From: Achromobacter kerstersii | GTDB lineage: Bacteria; Pseudomonadota; Gammaproteobacteria; Burkholderiales; Burkholderiaceae_B | NCBI RefSeq assembly: GCF_902859595.1 | Contig: NZ_CADIJQ010000001.1 | Coordinates: forward strand, 1,922,001-1,986,000 | Reading direction: 5' to 3' | Length of the DNA stretch: 64,000 nt | The notes under the pieces: generated by a model | What the model saw: the letters and a program-made list of their open reading frames with translations, nothing else | The model's database searches: none | Told to the model about the DNA's origin: nothing | Made by a program: the position numbers and the translations under genes | Shown: piece by piece, positions 46,193 to 55,676 of the stretch | Layout of the letters: each line of letters begins with the position of its first letter | Numbering within the stretch: position 1 is the stretch's first letter

Positions 46193-47580
46193 TCGGCCTC
46201 CACCCGCAAAGCCCGGTCGTAGGCTTGTTCAAACACTTCCCAGAACAGCTTCTCGAACCCTCGTTGACGTGCTGACGCCAACTCGTCGTAGTAGTGCGTA
46301 TACATGCCCCATGCCCAATCGTCGGCGGCCGGCGCATCTTGATCAGGGCGGTAGCGGCGAAAGCACTGCATCAGCACCGACGGCGCAAAGGCGCGTAACA
46401 ACGCTTGAAGACCTGCTTCGATCGCCTGTGTGACCGCGTCGTGATGCGTGCGCAACTGCGCCAGACTTTCGTCGACCGCATCTTTGGGAGACAGGTGCAC
46501 CACACTGCGATTGGCGGCGAACATTGCCCGCACGGTGTCGGCGTAGCTTTGGCCCAGGCGCAGCGGGTTGTCTTCAATGGGCTGCAAGCTGCGTCCCAGC
46601 AATTTGCGCGGCGCAGCCGAACCCGCCTGGTCCGCATACAACCCGGCGATGCCCTTGATGGCCGCATTCAGCGCCTGGCCGGCTTCCAGCAGCAGCGCCT
46701 GCCCCGCTTGCGGGTCAAGCGGCCCCAACGGAACGTCCAGGCCTTGCATCAATGCATCCACAGCGTCGGTGGGGTCTCCCGCCATGGCCTGCCGGTTGCG
46801 CAATCGATAGGGGGACCCAGTGCGGGTTCCGCTGTGGGTTCCGCTGTGGACATCGGGTCGGTCATGTGACTTCGGCATACGGGAATCTCCAGGAAATGGC
46901 AGGGGCGTTCCGGTCACGGCTTCAAACCGGGTCGAGGCAAGATCAGCCTGGGTCGGGGCCAAGGCGCCGCCGCGGCGCACATCCCAAGGGTCCATCACGA
47001 CAGGCGGGAGTTCGCTTGTGCGCTCGGCCGCGTCCAAGGCACGCAAGGGGTCGGTGTCCGCGCGAGCGTCGTGCGGCGCGCTCAGGGCCTGGTAGGTGGC
47101 ATCCAGGGGGGCCGACACGTGCTCGGTTTCAAAGACATAGGCGCCAGTCGGCAAGCCGTCATGGCCGTCCGCCGCGTTGCTTAACAATTCGCCAACCCCG
47201 TATTGCGCCAGATGCCGCCCCGGCTCCAGCAGCTCTTGATGGGGATCGTGCAAATGCACGGCGACACGGTAAGGGCCGATGTGCAAGACGTCGCCATCCC
47301 GCAACTTCGCCATCACCAGAGCGCCCAGTGGCTCGTTGGCATCGTTGACGCGCGTTTTCCCGCTGCGGTCAACGATGCAGAACGCGGCGTCTTCATAGCG
47401 GATTTCGCAGTGGATGCGCTCGATGCGGCCCGCCTGGTCGGTCAGCGCCCAATCGGCGCCCTCGCCGCCGATGGTTCCGCCCGCGGCATCAAAGCCGTGC
47501 CGGGGCGTGCTGCCATGTTGCAGGTGTTCGGGGTTGGCGACCACAAGCGCCAGCCGGCTCGGAAGCGATTCGGGTTTCAT
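46189..47580 (-). CDS. tagH: T6SS FHA-domain protein TagH (VasC-like)
   Basis: 463 residues. An N-terminal FHA domain occupies about 20-115 (GGEGADWALTDQ, IERIHCEIRYED, LRDGDVLHIGPYRV), followed by a low-complexity linker with PVVMDPWDV. The C-terminal type VI FHA domain (about 280-463) ends with HYYDELASARQRGFEKLFWEVFEQAYDRAL. FHA domains bind phosphothreonine. No T6SS kinase or phosphatase gene (ppkA, pppA) is in the cluster, as in V. cholerae VasC. It overlaps tssG and tssJ by 4 bases each. Confidence 0.92.
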   Translation of the reverse strand: MKPESLPSRLALVVANPEHLQHGSTPRHGFDAAGGTIGGEGADWALTDQAGRIERIHCEIRYEDAAFCIVDRSGKTRVNDANEPLGALVMAKLRDGDVLHIGPYRVAVHLHDPHQELLEPGRHLAQYGVGELLSNAADGHDGLPTGAYVFETEHVSAPLDATYQALSAPHDARADTDPLRALDAAERTSELPPVVMDPWDVRRGGALAPTQADLASTRFEAVTGTPLPFPGDSRMPKSHDRPDVHSGTHSGTRTGSPYRLRNRQAMAGDPTDAVDALMQGLDVPLGPLDPQAGQALLLEAGQALNAAIKGIAGLYADQAGSAAPRKLLGRSLQPIEDNPLRLGQSYADTVRAMFAANRSVVHLSPKDAVDESLAQLRTHHDAVTQAIEAGLQALLRAFAPSVLMQCFRRYRPDQDAPAADDWAWGMYTHYYDELASARQRGFEKLFWEVFEQAYDRALRVEAE

Positions 47581-48596
47581 AGACGGGCCTTTATGCGAAC
47601 GATGAACGGCCGGCGCGCCGCCGTGTGCTGGACGAAGCTTGTCCAGCCCAGATGCGCGCCGGTGTCGCGCCCCAGATTGAACGGCGGCACCTGGTCATGC
47701 CGTAACCCCAGTTCAAGGTCATAGGCCGCGGGGTCGCGCAGCAGAAAATCGATCAGCTTGCGCAAGCGTTCGAAGTTCTCGCCGCTAGGCAGGAACTCCC
47801 GGAAACGCGATTGATCCAGGTTGGAAATAACAATCGAAAACTTGCTGTAGCGGGTGCGGACGCGGCTGCCGATGACAAAGCTGTCGCCCAGGACACCATT
47901 GCGCCGCCCCAGCCCCAAGCGCTGCGGCTCGGCCACATGCATGTAGCGCAGCTCGAACTCGCGCACTTGCACCTGCTTCAAGTCGAAGCAATGCGAAACG
48001 ATGCCCGCCACCACCTGCGGTGAACGGCTGCGGCTGGCGATCACGCCCGCGTAGCTCAGCAGGCGGCTCCAGGGAATCGGCGTCACGCCGCGCAGCTCAA
48101 CGTCACCCAAGCCCACCATGGCAAACACATAACGCGAGAAGCGATCGTGCGCCTCGCGGCGAAAGCGCACGTAGTAGCGGTATTTGCGCCAGGCTTGATG
48201 CAGCAGCGTCAGCAGGCGATGGTTGAAGAAATCCAGGAACGCGGGTCGAATGCCGACGCCTTGGCCGTATTCGTATGCCAGCCGGTCCAGGTAGTAGCCC
48301 GGCAGGGGCGAGTCCGGGCCATGCATGCCGAAGAACGTGGCCTGCACGTGATAGTGGCTGCGGGCGCCTTCAGGCATGCGTTCGGCCACCGCCACATCCG
48401 ACGCCGGAAACCCCAGCCCCGCATAGCTGCTCAGGCGGACACGCTGATGCTCGGGCTCGTGGGTGTCCCGGGATTCCAGGTCATCTTCGTGCAGGCCGTG
48501 CAGTTGCTCAAGCAACCTGAAGAAGTCATAGTTCTTCGCACTGGCCAGCAGAAGGTCCGCTAGATCAGCGGTTGTTTTCCGGTCTGCAATGGCCAT
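47577..48596 (-). CDS. tssG: T6SS baseplate protein TssG (VasB)
   Basis: 339 residues of the VasB/ImpH family. Typical segments are FFRLLEQLHGL, FGMHGPDSPLPGYYLD, and FLDFFNHRLLTLLHQAWRKYRYYV, with the C-terminal LRHDQVPPFNLG and LGWTSFV. TssG pairs with TssF in the baseplate wedge. It overlaps the end of tssF by 37 bases and tagH by 4. Confidence 0.96.
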   Translation of the reverse strand: MAIADRKTTADLADLLLASAKNYDFFRLLEQLHGLHEDDLESRDTHEPEHQRVRLSSYAGLGFPASDVAVAERMPEGARSHYHVQATFFGMHGPDSPLPGYYLDRLAYEYGQGVGIRPAFLDFFNHRLLTLLHQAWRKYRYYVRFRREAHDRFSRYVFAMVGLGDVELRGVTPIPWSRLLSYAGVIASRSRSPQVVAGIVSHCFDLKQVQVREFELRYMHVAEPQRLGLGRRNGVLGDSFVIGSRVRTRYSKFSIVISNLDQSRFREFLPSGENFERLRKLIDFLLRDPAAYDLELGLRHDQVPPFNLGRDTGAHLGWTSFVQHTAARRPFIVRIKARL

Positions 48597-50326
48597 TCGT
48601 AGTGCTCGTTATTGCCGGTGTTGGTGGCTTCCAGCAGGTGAAAGGAATTGATGCTTGCGTACAGCGCAAAGAAATGGCTTAGCACCGTGCCGAACAGGTA
48701 GAGGTCTCCTTCACACAGGAACGCGGCAGGGTCGAGCTTCAAACGCGTTTTCAGCCCGCGTATGGGCAGCCCCTTCATCAACAGATCGGCCGGCTGCGTC
48801 ACGGCATCGCCGATGCCGTCCAGGCGCTTGCTGCCGGCGCGCGCGTGCTGAATGTCATGCAGCGCCGCAAAGTCGTAGGCGCGCAGCACGGCCTTCAAGG
48901 GTTCGGTCGACAGCAACGACAGGTAGTTCAGCGACAGATTCGAGATCAGCGTCCACTGCAGCGCGCCGTCCAACACGGGCCGGTAAGGCGGGGTGGGCCG
49001 GGTGATGTTGGTGTAGGTGGCGAAGGTGGGCGTCGTCTGGGTCTGCACACAGATGTCGCCCACGCCGAGCGCCAGCGGCAAATCGCGGTTGGTGCAGGTC
49101 AGCGCCAACGACACGGTTTCATCCTCGTCGATGTAATCGGTTTCGTCGCCCCGAATGAAGGCAATGCGGTGCACAACGCCCTCTTCGCTCATCGCGTTCT
49201 CGATCCGGCTGCGGTAGTACAGCGCGCTGCGTCCCTGCGCATGTTCGATTTCGTGTTGCAGGGATTCAAAGGGATGAAACGTGCGCAGAAAGCGACCGCG
49301 CTGTCCGTCCGCCACCCGCTGCCAGCCGGTGACATCGTCAATACTGAAGATCTCGTAGGCGCCGGGGTCTTGCCCGCCCGGCATCAGCCGTTGATCTACC
49401 GCCCGTCCGTTCAAGTTGATGGGTTCGGCGTCTTGCTCGAACAGGTTGACGGCGGGCGCGCAATACAAGGACAAGTCGTTTGGGCGCAGCCGGATGTCAA
49501 CCGGCATGGGCCGGTTGAAATGGAATTCGAAGCGCACGCGCTGCGTGGTGCCTTCGGGCCATAGCGCGCGCAGGCCAGCCAAGCTGAAGAACAGAAACCG
49601 CCTCGGGAAGATGAAATATTCCTGAAGAATCCGATAGCCGTCGAATACGTTCTTGGGATACGGCAACAAGGACTCTTCGGGCGAGAACCCGGGAAACGTC
49701 ACCTGCCTGGCGGACAGCGTTCGCGTTTGGCCGCCGATCTCCAGCCGGATTTCGCCCAGATAGCGAGACAGCCACAGGTACATCGTCAACGCGGTGGTGT
49801 CGTCGCCGCTCAGGTGGAAATCAAGCTTGTCGCAGTCAAACGTATCGATGGCGTTGCCAGCGATGGGTTCAAGATCCACGCGCAGGATGGATTTCTCGCG
49901 CGTGTGGGCATCGCTGACGTCAACGATATGCAGCGGATAAATCACCACATCCGTGCTGATCCGGAACTGGCAACGCGTGCCGTCCACGGGGCGCGACAAC
50001 ACGCGCGTGCCCTTCGGGATGACTTGACGCGTCGTGATGGCGCGTTCCACCGGGTCGAACCGCATGATCGTCGCGCTGGGCAAGGGCCGTAAGTAGTTGG
50101 GCCACAGCAGCTGCAATAACGAATGGGTGAGTTCGGGCAGGTCGTCTTCAATCTTCAGGCGCAGCTTGGCCGTCAGAAACGCAAACCCTTCCAGCAGCCG
50201 CTCGACATCCGGGTCGGCAGCCTCGTCCCCCAGGAATTGCGACAGCTGCGGGTTGTCGCGCGCGAACTCGCGTCCGAGCCTGCGCAGATAGTCGATCTCC
50301 TCGCGGAATTTTCCTCGCAACGGCAT
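48560..50326 (-). CDS. tssF: T6SS baseplate protein TssF (VasA)
   Basis: 588 residues of the VasA/ImpG family. The N-terminal FREEIDYLRRLGREFARDNPQL, DPDVERLLEGFAFLTAKLRLKIEDDLPELTHSLLQLLWPNYLRPLPS (read in pieces) and the C-terminal YASINSFHLLEA are diagnostic. It forms the wedge core with TssG and TssE. The downstream tssG starts within its last codons. Confidence 0.96.
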   Translation of the reverse strand: MPLRGKFREEIDYLRRLGREFARDNPQLSQFLGDEAADPDVERLLEGFAFLTAKLRLKIEDDLPELTHSLLQLLWPNYLRPLPSATIMRFDPVERAITTRQVIPKGTRVLSRPVDGTRCQFRISTDVVIYPLHIVDVSDAHTREKSILRVDLEPIAGNAIDTFDCDKLDFHLSGDDTTALTMYLWLSRYLGEIRLEIGGQTRTLSARQVTFPGFSPEESLLPYPKNVFDGYRILQEYFIFPRRFLFFSLAGLRALWPEGTTQRVRFEFHFNRPMPVDIRLRPNDLSLYCAPAVNLFEQDAEPINLNGRAVDQRLMPGGQDPGAYEIFSIDDVTGWQRVADGQRGRFLRTFHPFESLQHEIEHAQGRSALYYRSRIENAMSEEGVVHRIAFIRGDETDYIDEDETVSLALTCTNRDLPLALGVGDICVQTQTTPTFATYTNITRPTPPYRPVLDGALQWTLISNLSLNYLSLLSTEPLKAVLRAYDFAALHDIQHARAGSKRLDGIGDAVTQPADLLMKGLPIRGLKTRLKLDPAAFLCEGDLYLFGTVLSHFFALYASINSFHLLEATNTGNNEHYEWPLQTGKQPLI

Positions 50327-50354
50327 GTTTTCCTGCCTCCGTGGCCCACAGGGA

Positions 50355-50783
50355 TCAAACGATCCGCGTATAGCCGTCCTGATGGTGAATCACCAGATCG
50401 ATCTCCACCTGCTCTTCCTTATTGAAGATAGGCACCAGACAATCCAGCCTGAAGTTCAGGCTGAGCGGCTGGGCAGGATCGGGCCGCGATCGCACGCTCA
50501 TCACCTTGACGCGGGGTTCGTAAGCCGCGACCGAGGCCCGGATGTCCTGGCTGACCTGCAACAGCAAGTCGGCGCTGCCCATCGACGCGTCGTTGAAGTC
50601 CTGCAAGCCCAGCCCGGGGCTGCTCATTGAGCAGCCCCGGCGGCTGTTGAGGATGCGTTCCAGATGCCGCTTGATGGCAAGGACGCGCTCGGCGGCCAGC
50701 TCTTGCCGGGAGCGGCTGCGCCGAGGCAAGGCGTCGGGCACCAGCCGTTCAAACAAACTGCCCTGTCCCCGCGACCTCGGCAT
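50355..50783 (-). CDS. tssE: T6SS baseplate protein TssE (gp25-like)
   Basis: 142 residues of the phage gp25-like lysozyme fold: SLFERLVPDALP, a helical VLAIKRHLERILNSRRGCSMSSPGLGLQDFND stretch (in pieces), and the C-terminal LNFRLDCLVP with the EIDLVI strand. It starts the sheath from the baseplate. The strong AAGGAGG site before the ATG at 50783 fixes the start and excludes the long upstream frame. It directly follows tssC; no hcp gene intervenes. Confidence 0.94.
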   Translation of the reverse strand: MPRSRGQGSLFERLVPDALPRRSRSRQELAAERVLAIKRHLERILNSRRGCSMSSPGLGLQDFNDASMGSADLLLQVSQDIRASVAAYEPRVKVMSVRSRPDPAQPLSLNFRLDCLVPIFNKEEQVEIDLVIHHQDGYTRIV

Positions 50784-50796
50784 GCGGAGCGCCTCC

Positions 50797-52269
50797 TTAT
50801 TCCTTGTCCAAACGGCCGACCAGCGACAGTTCGAAGTTGGCGCCCATGTACTTGAAGTGCGGACGCACGGCGAGCGACACCTGATACCAGCCGGGGTTAC
50901 CGCTGACGTCTTGCACCTGCACCTGCGCGGCGCGCAACGGGCGGCGGCTGCGCACATCCGCCGACGGGCTTTCCTGATCCGCGATGTACTGCTTGAGCCA
51001 CGTGTTCAATTCGCGTTCGAGATCCTGGCGTTCCTTCCAGCTGCCGATCTGCTCGCGCTGCAGCACCTTGATGTAGTGCGCCAGACGGTTGACGATGAAC
51101 ATGTAGGGCAATTGCGTACCCAGCTTGAAGTTCGTCTGTGCGGCCTGACCTTCGGGCGTCTTCTGGAACAGCTTCGGCTTTTGCACCGAGTTCGCCGAGA
51201 AGAACGCAGCGTTGTCGCTGTCTTTGCGCATGGTCAGCGCAATGAAACCTTCTTCGGCCAGCTCGAATTCCTTGCGGTCGGACACCAGCACTTCGGTGGG
51301 GATCTTCGCTTGCAGCTGACCCAGCGACTCGTACAGGTGGACCGGCAGATCGTCCACCGCGCCGCCGGACAGCGGGCCGATGATGTTGGGGCACCAGCGG
51401 TACTTGGCGAAGCTGTCGGTGATGCGGCTGGCAAGCAGGTACGACGTATTGCCCCACAGGTAGTTGTCGTGCTGACCGTCGATGGTTTCGCGGTAGACGA
51501 AACTGCTGGTGGGGTTTTCCAGCGGATCGTAGGGCTGGCGCAGCAGGAAACGCGGCATCGTCAGGCCCAGATAGCGCGCGTCTTCGGACTCGCGCAAGCC
51601 GCGCCATTTCGTGAAGCGGGGGCCTTCGAAGATGTCGCGCACTTCCTTCAGATTGGGCAGTTCCTGAAAGCCGTCGATGTTCAGGAACTCGGCGCCCGCC
51701 GCGCCCAGGAACGGCGCATGCGCCATGGCGCCCACAGACGCCACATAGCTCAGCAGTTTGATGTCGGGCGACGACGGGCCGAACGTGTAGTTGCTGACGA
51801 TGCTGGCCACCGGCTCGCCGCCGAATTGGCCATAGCCCGCGGTGTAAACGTGCTTGTACAGACCGCTGCGCGTGATGTCGCCCGCGCTTTCGAAGTCTTC
51901 CAGCATCTCTTCCTTCGTGACGTGAAGGATTTCGATCTTGATGTTCTCGCGGAAGTCGGTGCGGTCTACCAGCAGCTTCAGCCCGCGCCATGCGGACTCC
52001 AGCGCTTGCAGCGGCGGCTGGTGCAAGATGGCGTCCATCTGCAAGCCAAGCTTGCGGTCGATCTGCGCGATCATCTGGTCCACCAGCTGCTTGTTGACGG
52101 GCTGCTCGCGTTCCTGTGTTTTCAGTATTTCTGAAATGAACGCCGCGACGCCGCGTTCGGCAACGGCATAACCTTCGTGGCTGGGTTCGATGCGGGTTTG
52201 GGCCATGATCTGGTCCAACAGGCCGATCGACGGGTTGTCTTCTGACTTGGCGGCAGCTTGAGCCTTCAT
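50797..52269 (-). CDS. tssC: T6SS contractile sheath large subunit TssC (VipB)
   Basis: 490 residues of the VipB/ImpD family. Core motifs are LDQIMAQTRIEPSHEGY, LQALESAWRGLKLLVDRTDF, LPYMFIVNRLAHYIKVLQRE, and the conserved C-terminal QVQDVSGNPGWYQVSLAVRPHFKYMGANFELSLVGRLD (seen in pieces). With TssB it forms the contractile sheath. The gap to tssB is 47 bases and to tssE 13. Confidence 0.97.
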   Translation of the reverse strand: MKAQAAAKSEDNPSIGLLDQIMAQTRIEPSHEGYAVAERGVAAFISEILKTQEREQPVNKQLVDQMIAQIDRKLGLQMDAILHQPPLQALESAWRGLKLLVDRTDFRENIKIEILHVTKEEMLEDFESAGDITRSGLYKHVYTAGYGQFGGEPVASIVSNYTFGPSSPDIKLLSYVASVGAMAHAPFLGAAGAEFLNIDGFQELPNLKEVRDIFEGPRFTKWRGLRESEDARYLGLTMPRFLLRQPYDPLENPTSSFVYRETIDGQHDNYLWGNTSYLLASRITDSFAKYRWCPNIIGPLSGGAVDDLPVHLYESLGQLQAKIPTEVLVSDRKEFELAEEGFIALTMRKDSDNAAFFSANSVQKPKLFQKTPEGQAAQTNFKLGTQLPYMFIVNRLAHYIKVLQREQIGSWKERQDLERELNTWLKQYIADQESPSADVRSRRPLRAAQVQVQDVSGNPGWYQVSLAVRPHFKYMGANFELSLVGRLDKE

Positions 52270-52316
52270 GCTCGTATCCTTTTTTTGCGGGTTGGCGTTG
52301 CAGCGAAACGGCAGGC

Positions 52317-52826
52317 TCAGGCGGCCGGCTTTTCCAGGACCAGATTCAGTTCCTTGGCCAGCGCGGTGCGCGCCTTGTCATCGGCAAGCAAGGTCTGAAG
52401 CTGCTTGCGAAACGCCGGCACGTTGCCCAGGGGGCCTTTGAGCGCGACAAGCGCTTCACGCAATTCCAGCAGCTTGTTCAATTCCGGCACCTGCCGCGCA
52501 ATGGCATCCGGCGAAAAATCACGCATGCGTTTGAAGTCCAGCGACACATTCAAGGTGTCGTCTTCCTGGCCTGCTTCACCCAGCCGAGACGGCACTTGCA
52601 TCGTCAAGGCGATGCCGGCTTCCGCGATGACATCGTCGAAGTTGTCTTTGTCGATGCGCACCACCGGCCGCTCCTCCAGCGCCGTCTCTTCGCCGTGCCC
52701 CTTGAAGTCGCCCGTGATCAGCAATTTCAGGGGAAGCTCGATCTCAGCCTGCTGGTCGCCCGTGGCGGGCACGTACTTGATGTTGATCCGTTCCGGCGGG
52801 GCGACGGACACCGATTTCTTCGCCAT
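52317..52826 (-). CDS. tssB: T6SS contractile sheath small subunit TssB (VipA)
   Basis: 169 residues of the VipA family: PPERINIKYVPA, ELPLKLLITGDF, DVIAEAGIALTMQVP, and LNVSLDFKRMRDFSPDAIARQVPELNKLLELREAL read in order. AAAGGAG lies before the ATG. It is the first gene of the leftward arm; the divergent region to tssH holds the promoters. Confidence 0.97.
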   Translation of the reverse strand: MAKKSVSVAPPERINIKYVPATGDQQAEIELPLKLLITGDFKGHGEETALEERPVVRIDKDNFDDVIAEAGIALTMQVPSRLGEAGQEDDTLNVSLDFKRMRDFSPDAIARQVPELNKLLELREALVALKGPLGNVPAFRKQLQTLLADDKARTALAKELNLVLEKPAA

Positions 52827-52965
52827 GACAAGCTCCTTTGGAGAGTTTGGGAAGCCGTTTTTGGCGGCCTCGAACCAGTGGGCTGATGCTAAGAGGGCTG
52901 AAGGATGAGTCGCAATAGGACGACTACTAAATGTGCTTGAGCACGTGCGCCAAGTGAGACATCTT

Positions 52966-52980
52966 TGGCACGGTGAGCGC
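52966..52980 (+). promoter_or_regulatory. sigma-54 promoter-like element before tssH
   Basis: TGGCACGGTGAGCGC. Compared with the -24/-12 consensus TGGCACG-N4-TTGC it keeps GG and GC at exactly the right spacing, with TT replaced by GC at positions 12-13. A sigma-54 activator gene lies in the same operon, so control of the right arm by sigma-54 is likely. The palindrome GCACGTGC lies about 20 bases upstream. Confidence 0.55.
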
Positions 52981-53066
52981 GTTCCGGGCGCGGTTTCATA
53001 GTCCTCCTATGGAATTAATTTGAGTGGCATGGTCTCGTTGTGGATTCCTCGAACGCGTGTGACGCC

Positions 53067-55667
53067 ATGATCAGAATTGACCTCTCCGCCCTGATCGAAC
53101 GCTTGAATCCGATCAGCCGCCAGGCCCTGGAAGAAGCCGCCAGTCTGTGCATCAGCCAGCATTGCGCCGAGATCACCGTGGCGCACGTGCTGTTCAAGCT
53201 GGTCGACCAGCCCTTGTCGGATATGCGCATGCTGATCAAGCACGCCGAACTCGACCCGGATTCGGTCCGCCAGGCGCTGGCTAACGCCAGCCCTTATCGC
53301 AGTGAAACGCCGGGCCAATACCCCACGTTCTCGCCGCTGCTGATCGAGTGGCTACAGGAAGCGTGGCTGCTGGCGTCGCTGGAGCTCGGCCATACACAGT
53401 TGCGCGGGGGCAGCCTGACGCTGGCCGCGCTGCTGAATCCGGGGCGCTATCTTCCCCTTTCCGCCATCACGCTGTTCGAACACATCAACCGCGAGGCCTT
53501 GCGCAAAGAATTCAGCAGCGTGTTTCAACACTCCTGCGAATCACCGGCCGGTGAACCCGCGGCAGGCAATGCCGACGCGATTCACGCATCATCGGTGTCG
53601 TCCGACAGCGCGCTGGCGAAGTATGGGCACGACTTCACCGCACAGGCGCGTGCCGGCAAGATTGATCCCGTGCTGTGCCGCGATGCCGAGATCGACCAGA
53701 TGATCGACATCCTGTCACGCCGCCGCAAAAACAACCCCATCGTGGTGGGCGACGCGGGCGTCGGCAAGAGCGCCGTGGTCGAGGGCCTGGCGTTGCGCAT
53801 CGTGCAAGAACGTGTGCCGGCGCCCTTGCGTCATGTGTCGCTATGGGGGCTGGACCTGGGCGCGTTGCAGGCGGGCGCGTCGGTCAAGGGCGAATTCGAA
53901 AAGCGCCTGAAGGCCGTGCTTGACGAGGTCAAGGCATCGGCCCAGCGCATCATCCTGTTCATCGACGAGGCGCATACGCTGATTGGCGCGGGCAATGCCG
54001 CCGGCGGCAGCGACGCCGCCAACTTGCTCAAGCCCGCGCTTGCGCGCGGCGAATTGCGCACCATCGCGGCCACGACCTGGACCGAATACAAAAAGTACTT
54101 CGAGAAAGACCCGGCCCTGACGCGACGATTCCAGCTGGTGAAGCTGGATGAACCCAGCCAGGAACAGGCGGTTCACATCTTGCGTGGCTTGCGCCGCATT
54201 TACGAACAGGCGCATCGTGTCTACATCGGCGACGACGCCTTGCAGGCGGCCGTGACGTTGTCAGCACGCTACCTGTCGGGCCGGCAATTGCCCGACAAGG
54301 CCATTGATGTGCTGGACACCGCCAGCGCCCGCGTGGCGACGGCGTTGGCAGAGCCTCCGCGCCGGCTCACGGCGATGGAACATGAACAATTGCAAATCGC
54401 AGCCGAACTCCAGCAGTTGCATCGCGATGCTCGCGCCGGCCGCGACGCCGCGCCGCGCCGTCTGGCCGAACTCCAGGCCGATGCCGCCGCGGTTGCCGGC
54501 CGCATCACACAGCTGCAACAGGCGTGGGAACAGCAGAAGGCGCTGGTCGATGACATCTTGCGCTTGCGCGGCGCGCTGGATGACGATGACCCGGATTCGC
54601 CGGGCCACCCTGCCTCCGACGAATTGCGCCAACAGGTGGCGGCGCTGACCGCGCTCCAACGCGATGGCGCGTTGTTGCATGCCGATGTCGGCCACGCGCA
54701 GATCGCCCAGGTCATTTCCGACTGGACCGGCATTCCCGCCACCACGCTCAATCGTGGCCAGATAGAACGCCTGGCCCGGTTGCCTGCCGTACTGGGTGAA
54801 CGTATCAAGGGCCAGGATGGCGCCATTGATCGCTTGCACAAGCATTTGCTGACGGCCATGGCCGACTTGCGCCGCCCCGGCACGCCCCTGGGCGCGTTCC
54901 TGCTCGTTGGCCCCAGCGGCGTTGGCAAGACCGAAACCGCGTTGGCGGTGGCCGACGAACTATTTGGCGGCAGGCAGTTCCTGACCACGATCAACATGTC
55001 CGAATTCCAGGAGCGGCATACGGTGTCGCGCCTGCTGGGTGCGCCGCCCGGCTATGTCGGGTACGGCGAAGGCGGCGTGCTGACCGAGGCAATCCGGCGG
55101 CAGCCCTATTCGGTGGTGTTGCTGGACGAAGTCGAGAAGGCCCACCCCGAGGTCATGAGCCTGTTCTACCAGGCCTTCGACAAGGGCGAACTGGCTGACG
55201 GCGAAGGGCGCCAGATTGATTGCAAGAACGTCCTGTTCTTCTTGACTTCCAACCTCGGATTCGACCAACAAGACGGCGATCTGGCCGATCTGTCCGAAGA
55301 CGCGCTGCGCATCCGGCTGGCCGCATTCTTCAAACCGGCGCTGCTTGCGCGCATGCAGGTGGTGCCATACCGGTATCTGGACGAAAGTGTGCTGGACCAG
55401 ATCATCCAAAGCCGGCTGGAACGTTTGCGCGTCCAATTCGCGACGCGCTACAACGCCACGCTGCACCTCAGCGCCAGCGCGCGCGATGAACTGCGTGGCC
55501 GCTGCGCGCGCCACGAGAACGGCGCGCGTCTGCTGGACGCCACCATCGATGGCGAACTCTTGCCCCCCCTTTCGCTGGCGGTGCTGCAACAGTTGGCCGC
55601 CGGGCTCGCCTTTGGCAGCGCCCGGCTGGAATGGTCGCAAGGCGGCTTCGCCGCCACGCTGGATTAA
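53067..55667 (+). CDS. clpV: T6SS sheath-recycling ATPase TssH (ClpV)
   Basis: 866 residues from the ATG at 53067 (a GTG at 53040 would add nine). Two AAA+ modules carry Walker A GDAGVGKS (228-235) and GPSGVGKT (about 615-622). The N-domain (LSALIERLNPISRQALEEAASLCISQ, in pieces) is of the ClpV type that grips the TssC N-terminus. It differs from the housekeeping ClpB encoded at 31 kb in the N-domain and a shorter middle domain. It is the first gene of the rightward arm; the stop is 9 bases before the sigma-54 activator gene. Confidence 0.95.
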   Translation: MIRIDLSALIERLNPISRQALEEAASLCISQHCAEITVAHVLFKLVDQPLSDMRMLIKHAELDPDSVRQALANASPYRSETPGQYPTFSPLLIEWLQEAWLLASLELGHTQLRGGSLTLAALLNPGRYLPLSAITLFEHINREALRKEFSSVFQHSCESPAGEPAAGNADAIHASSVSSDSALAKYGHDFTAQARAGKIDPVLCRDAEIDQMIDILSRRRKNNPIVVGDAGVGKSAVVEGLALRIVQERVPAPLRHVSLWGLDLGALQAGASVKGEFEKRLKAVLDEVKASAQRIILFIDEAHTLIGAGNAAGGSDAANLLKPALARGELRTIAATTWTEYKKYFEKDPALTRRFQLVKLDEPSQEQAVHILRGLRRIYEQAHRVYIGDDALQAAVTLSARYLSGRQLPDKAIDVLDTASARVATALAEPPRRLTAMEHEQLQIAAELQQLHRDARAGRDAAPRRLAELQADAAAVAGRITQLQQAWEQQKALVDDILRLRGALDDDDPDSPGHPASDELRQQVAALTALQRDGALLHADVGHAQIAQVISDWTGIPATTLNRGQIERLARLPAVLGERIKGQDGAIDRLHKHLLTAMADLRRPGTPLGAFLLVGPSGVGKTETALAVADELFGGRQFLTTINMSEFQERHTVSRLLGAPPGYVGYGEGGVLTEAIRRQPYSVVLLDEVEKAHPEVMSLFYQAFDKGELADGEGRQIDCKNVLFFLTSNLGFDQQDGDLADLSEDALRIRLAAFFKPALLARMQVVPYRYLDESVLDQIIQSRLERLRVQFATRYNATLHLSASARDELRGRCARHENGARLLDATIDGELLPPLSLAVLQQLAAGLAFGSARLEWSQGGFAATLD

Positions 55668-55676
55668 AGGTCCGCG

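Noticed and set aside
52827..52965. Second sigma-54 element for the tssB direction
   Set aside because: Candidate GG/GC pairs on the minus strand have wrong spacing by one or more bases.
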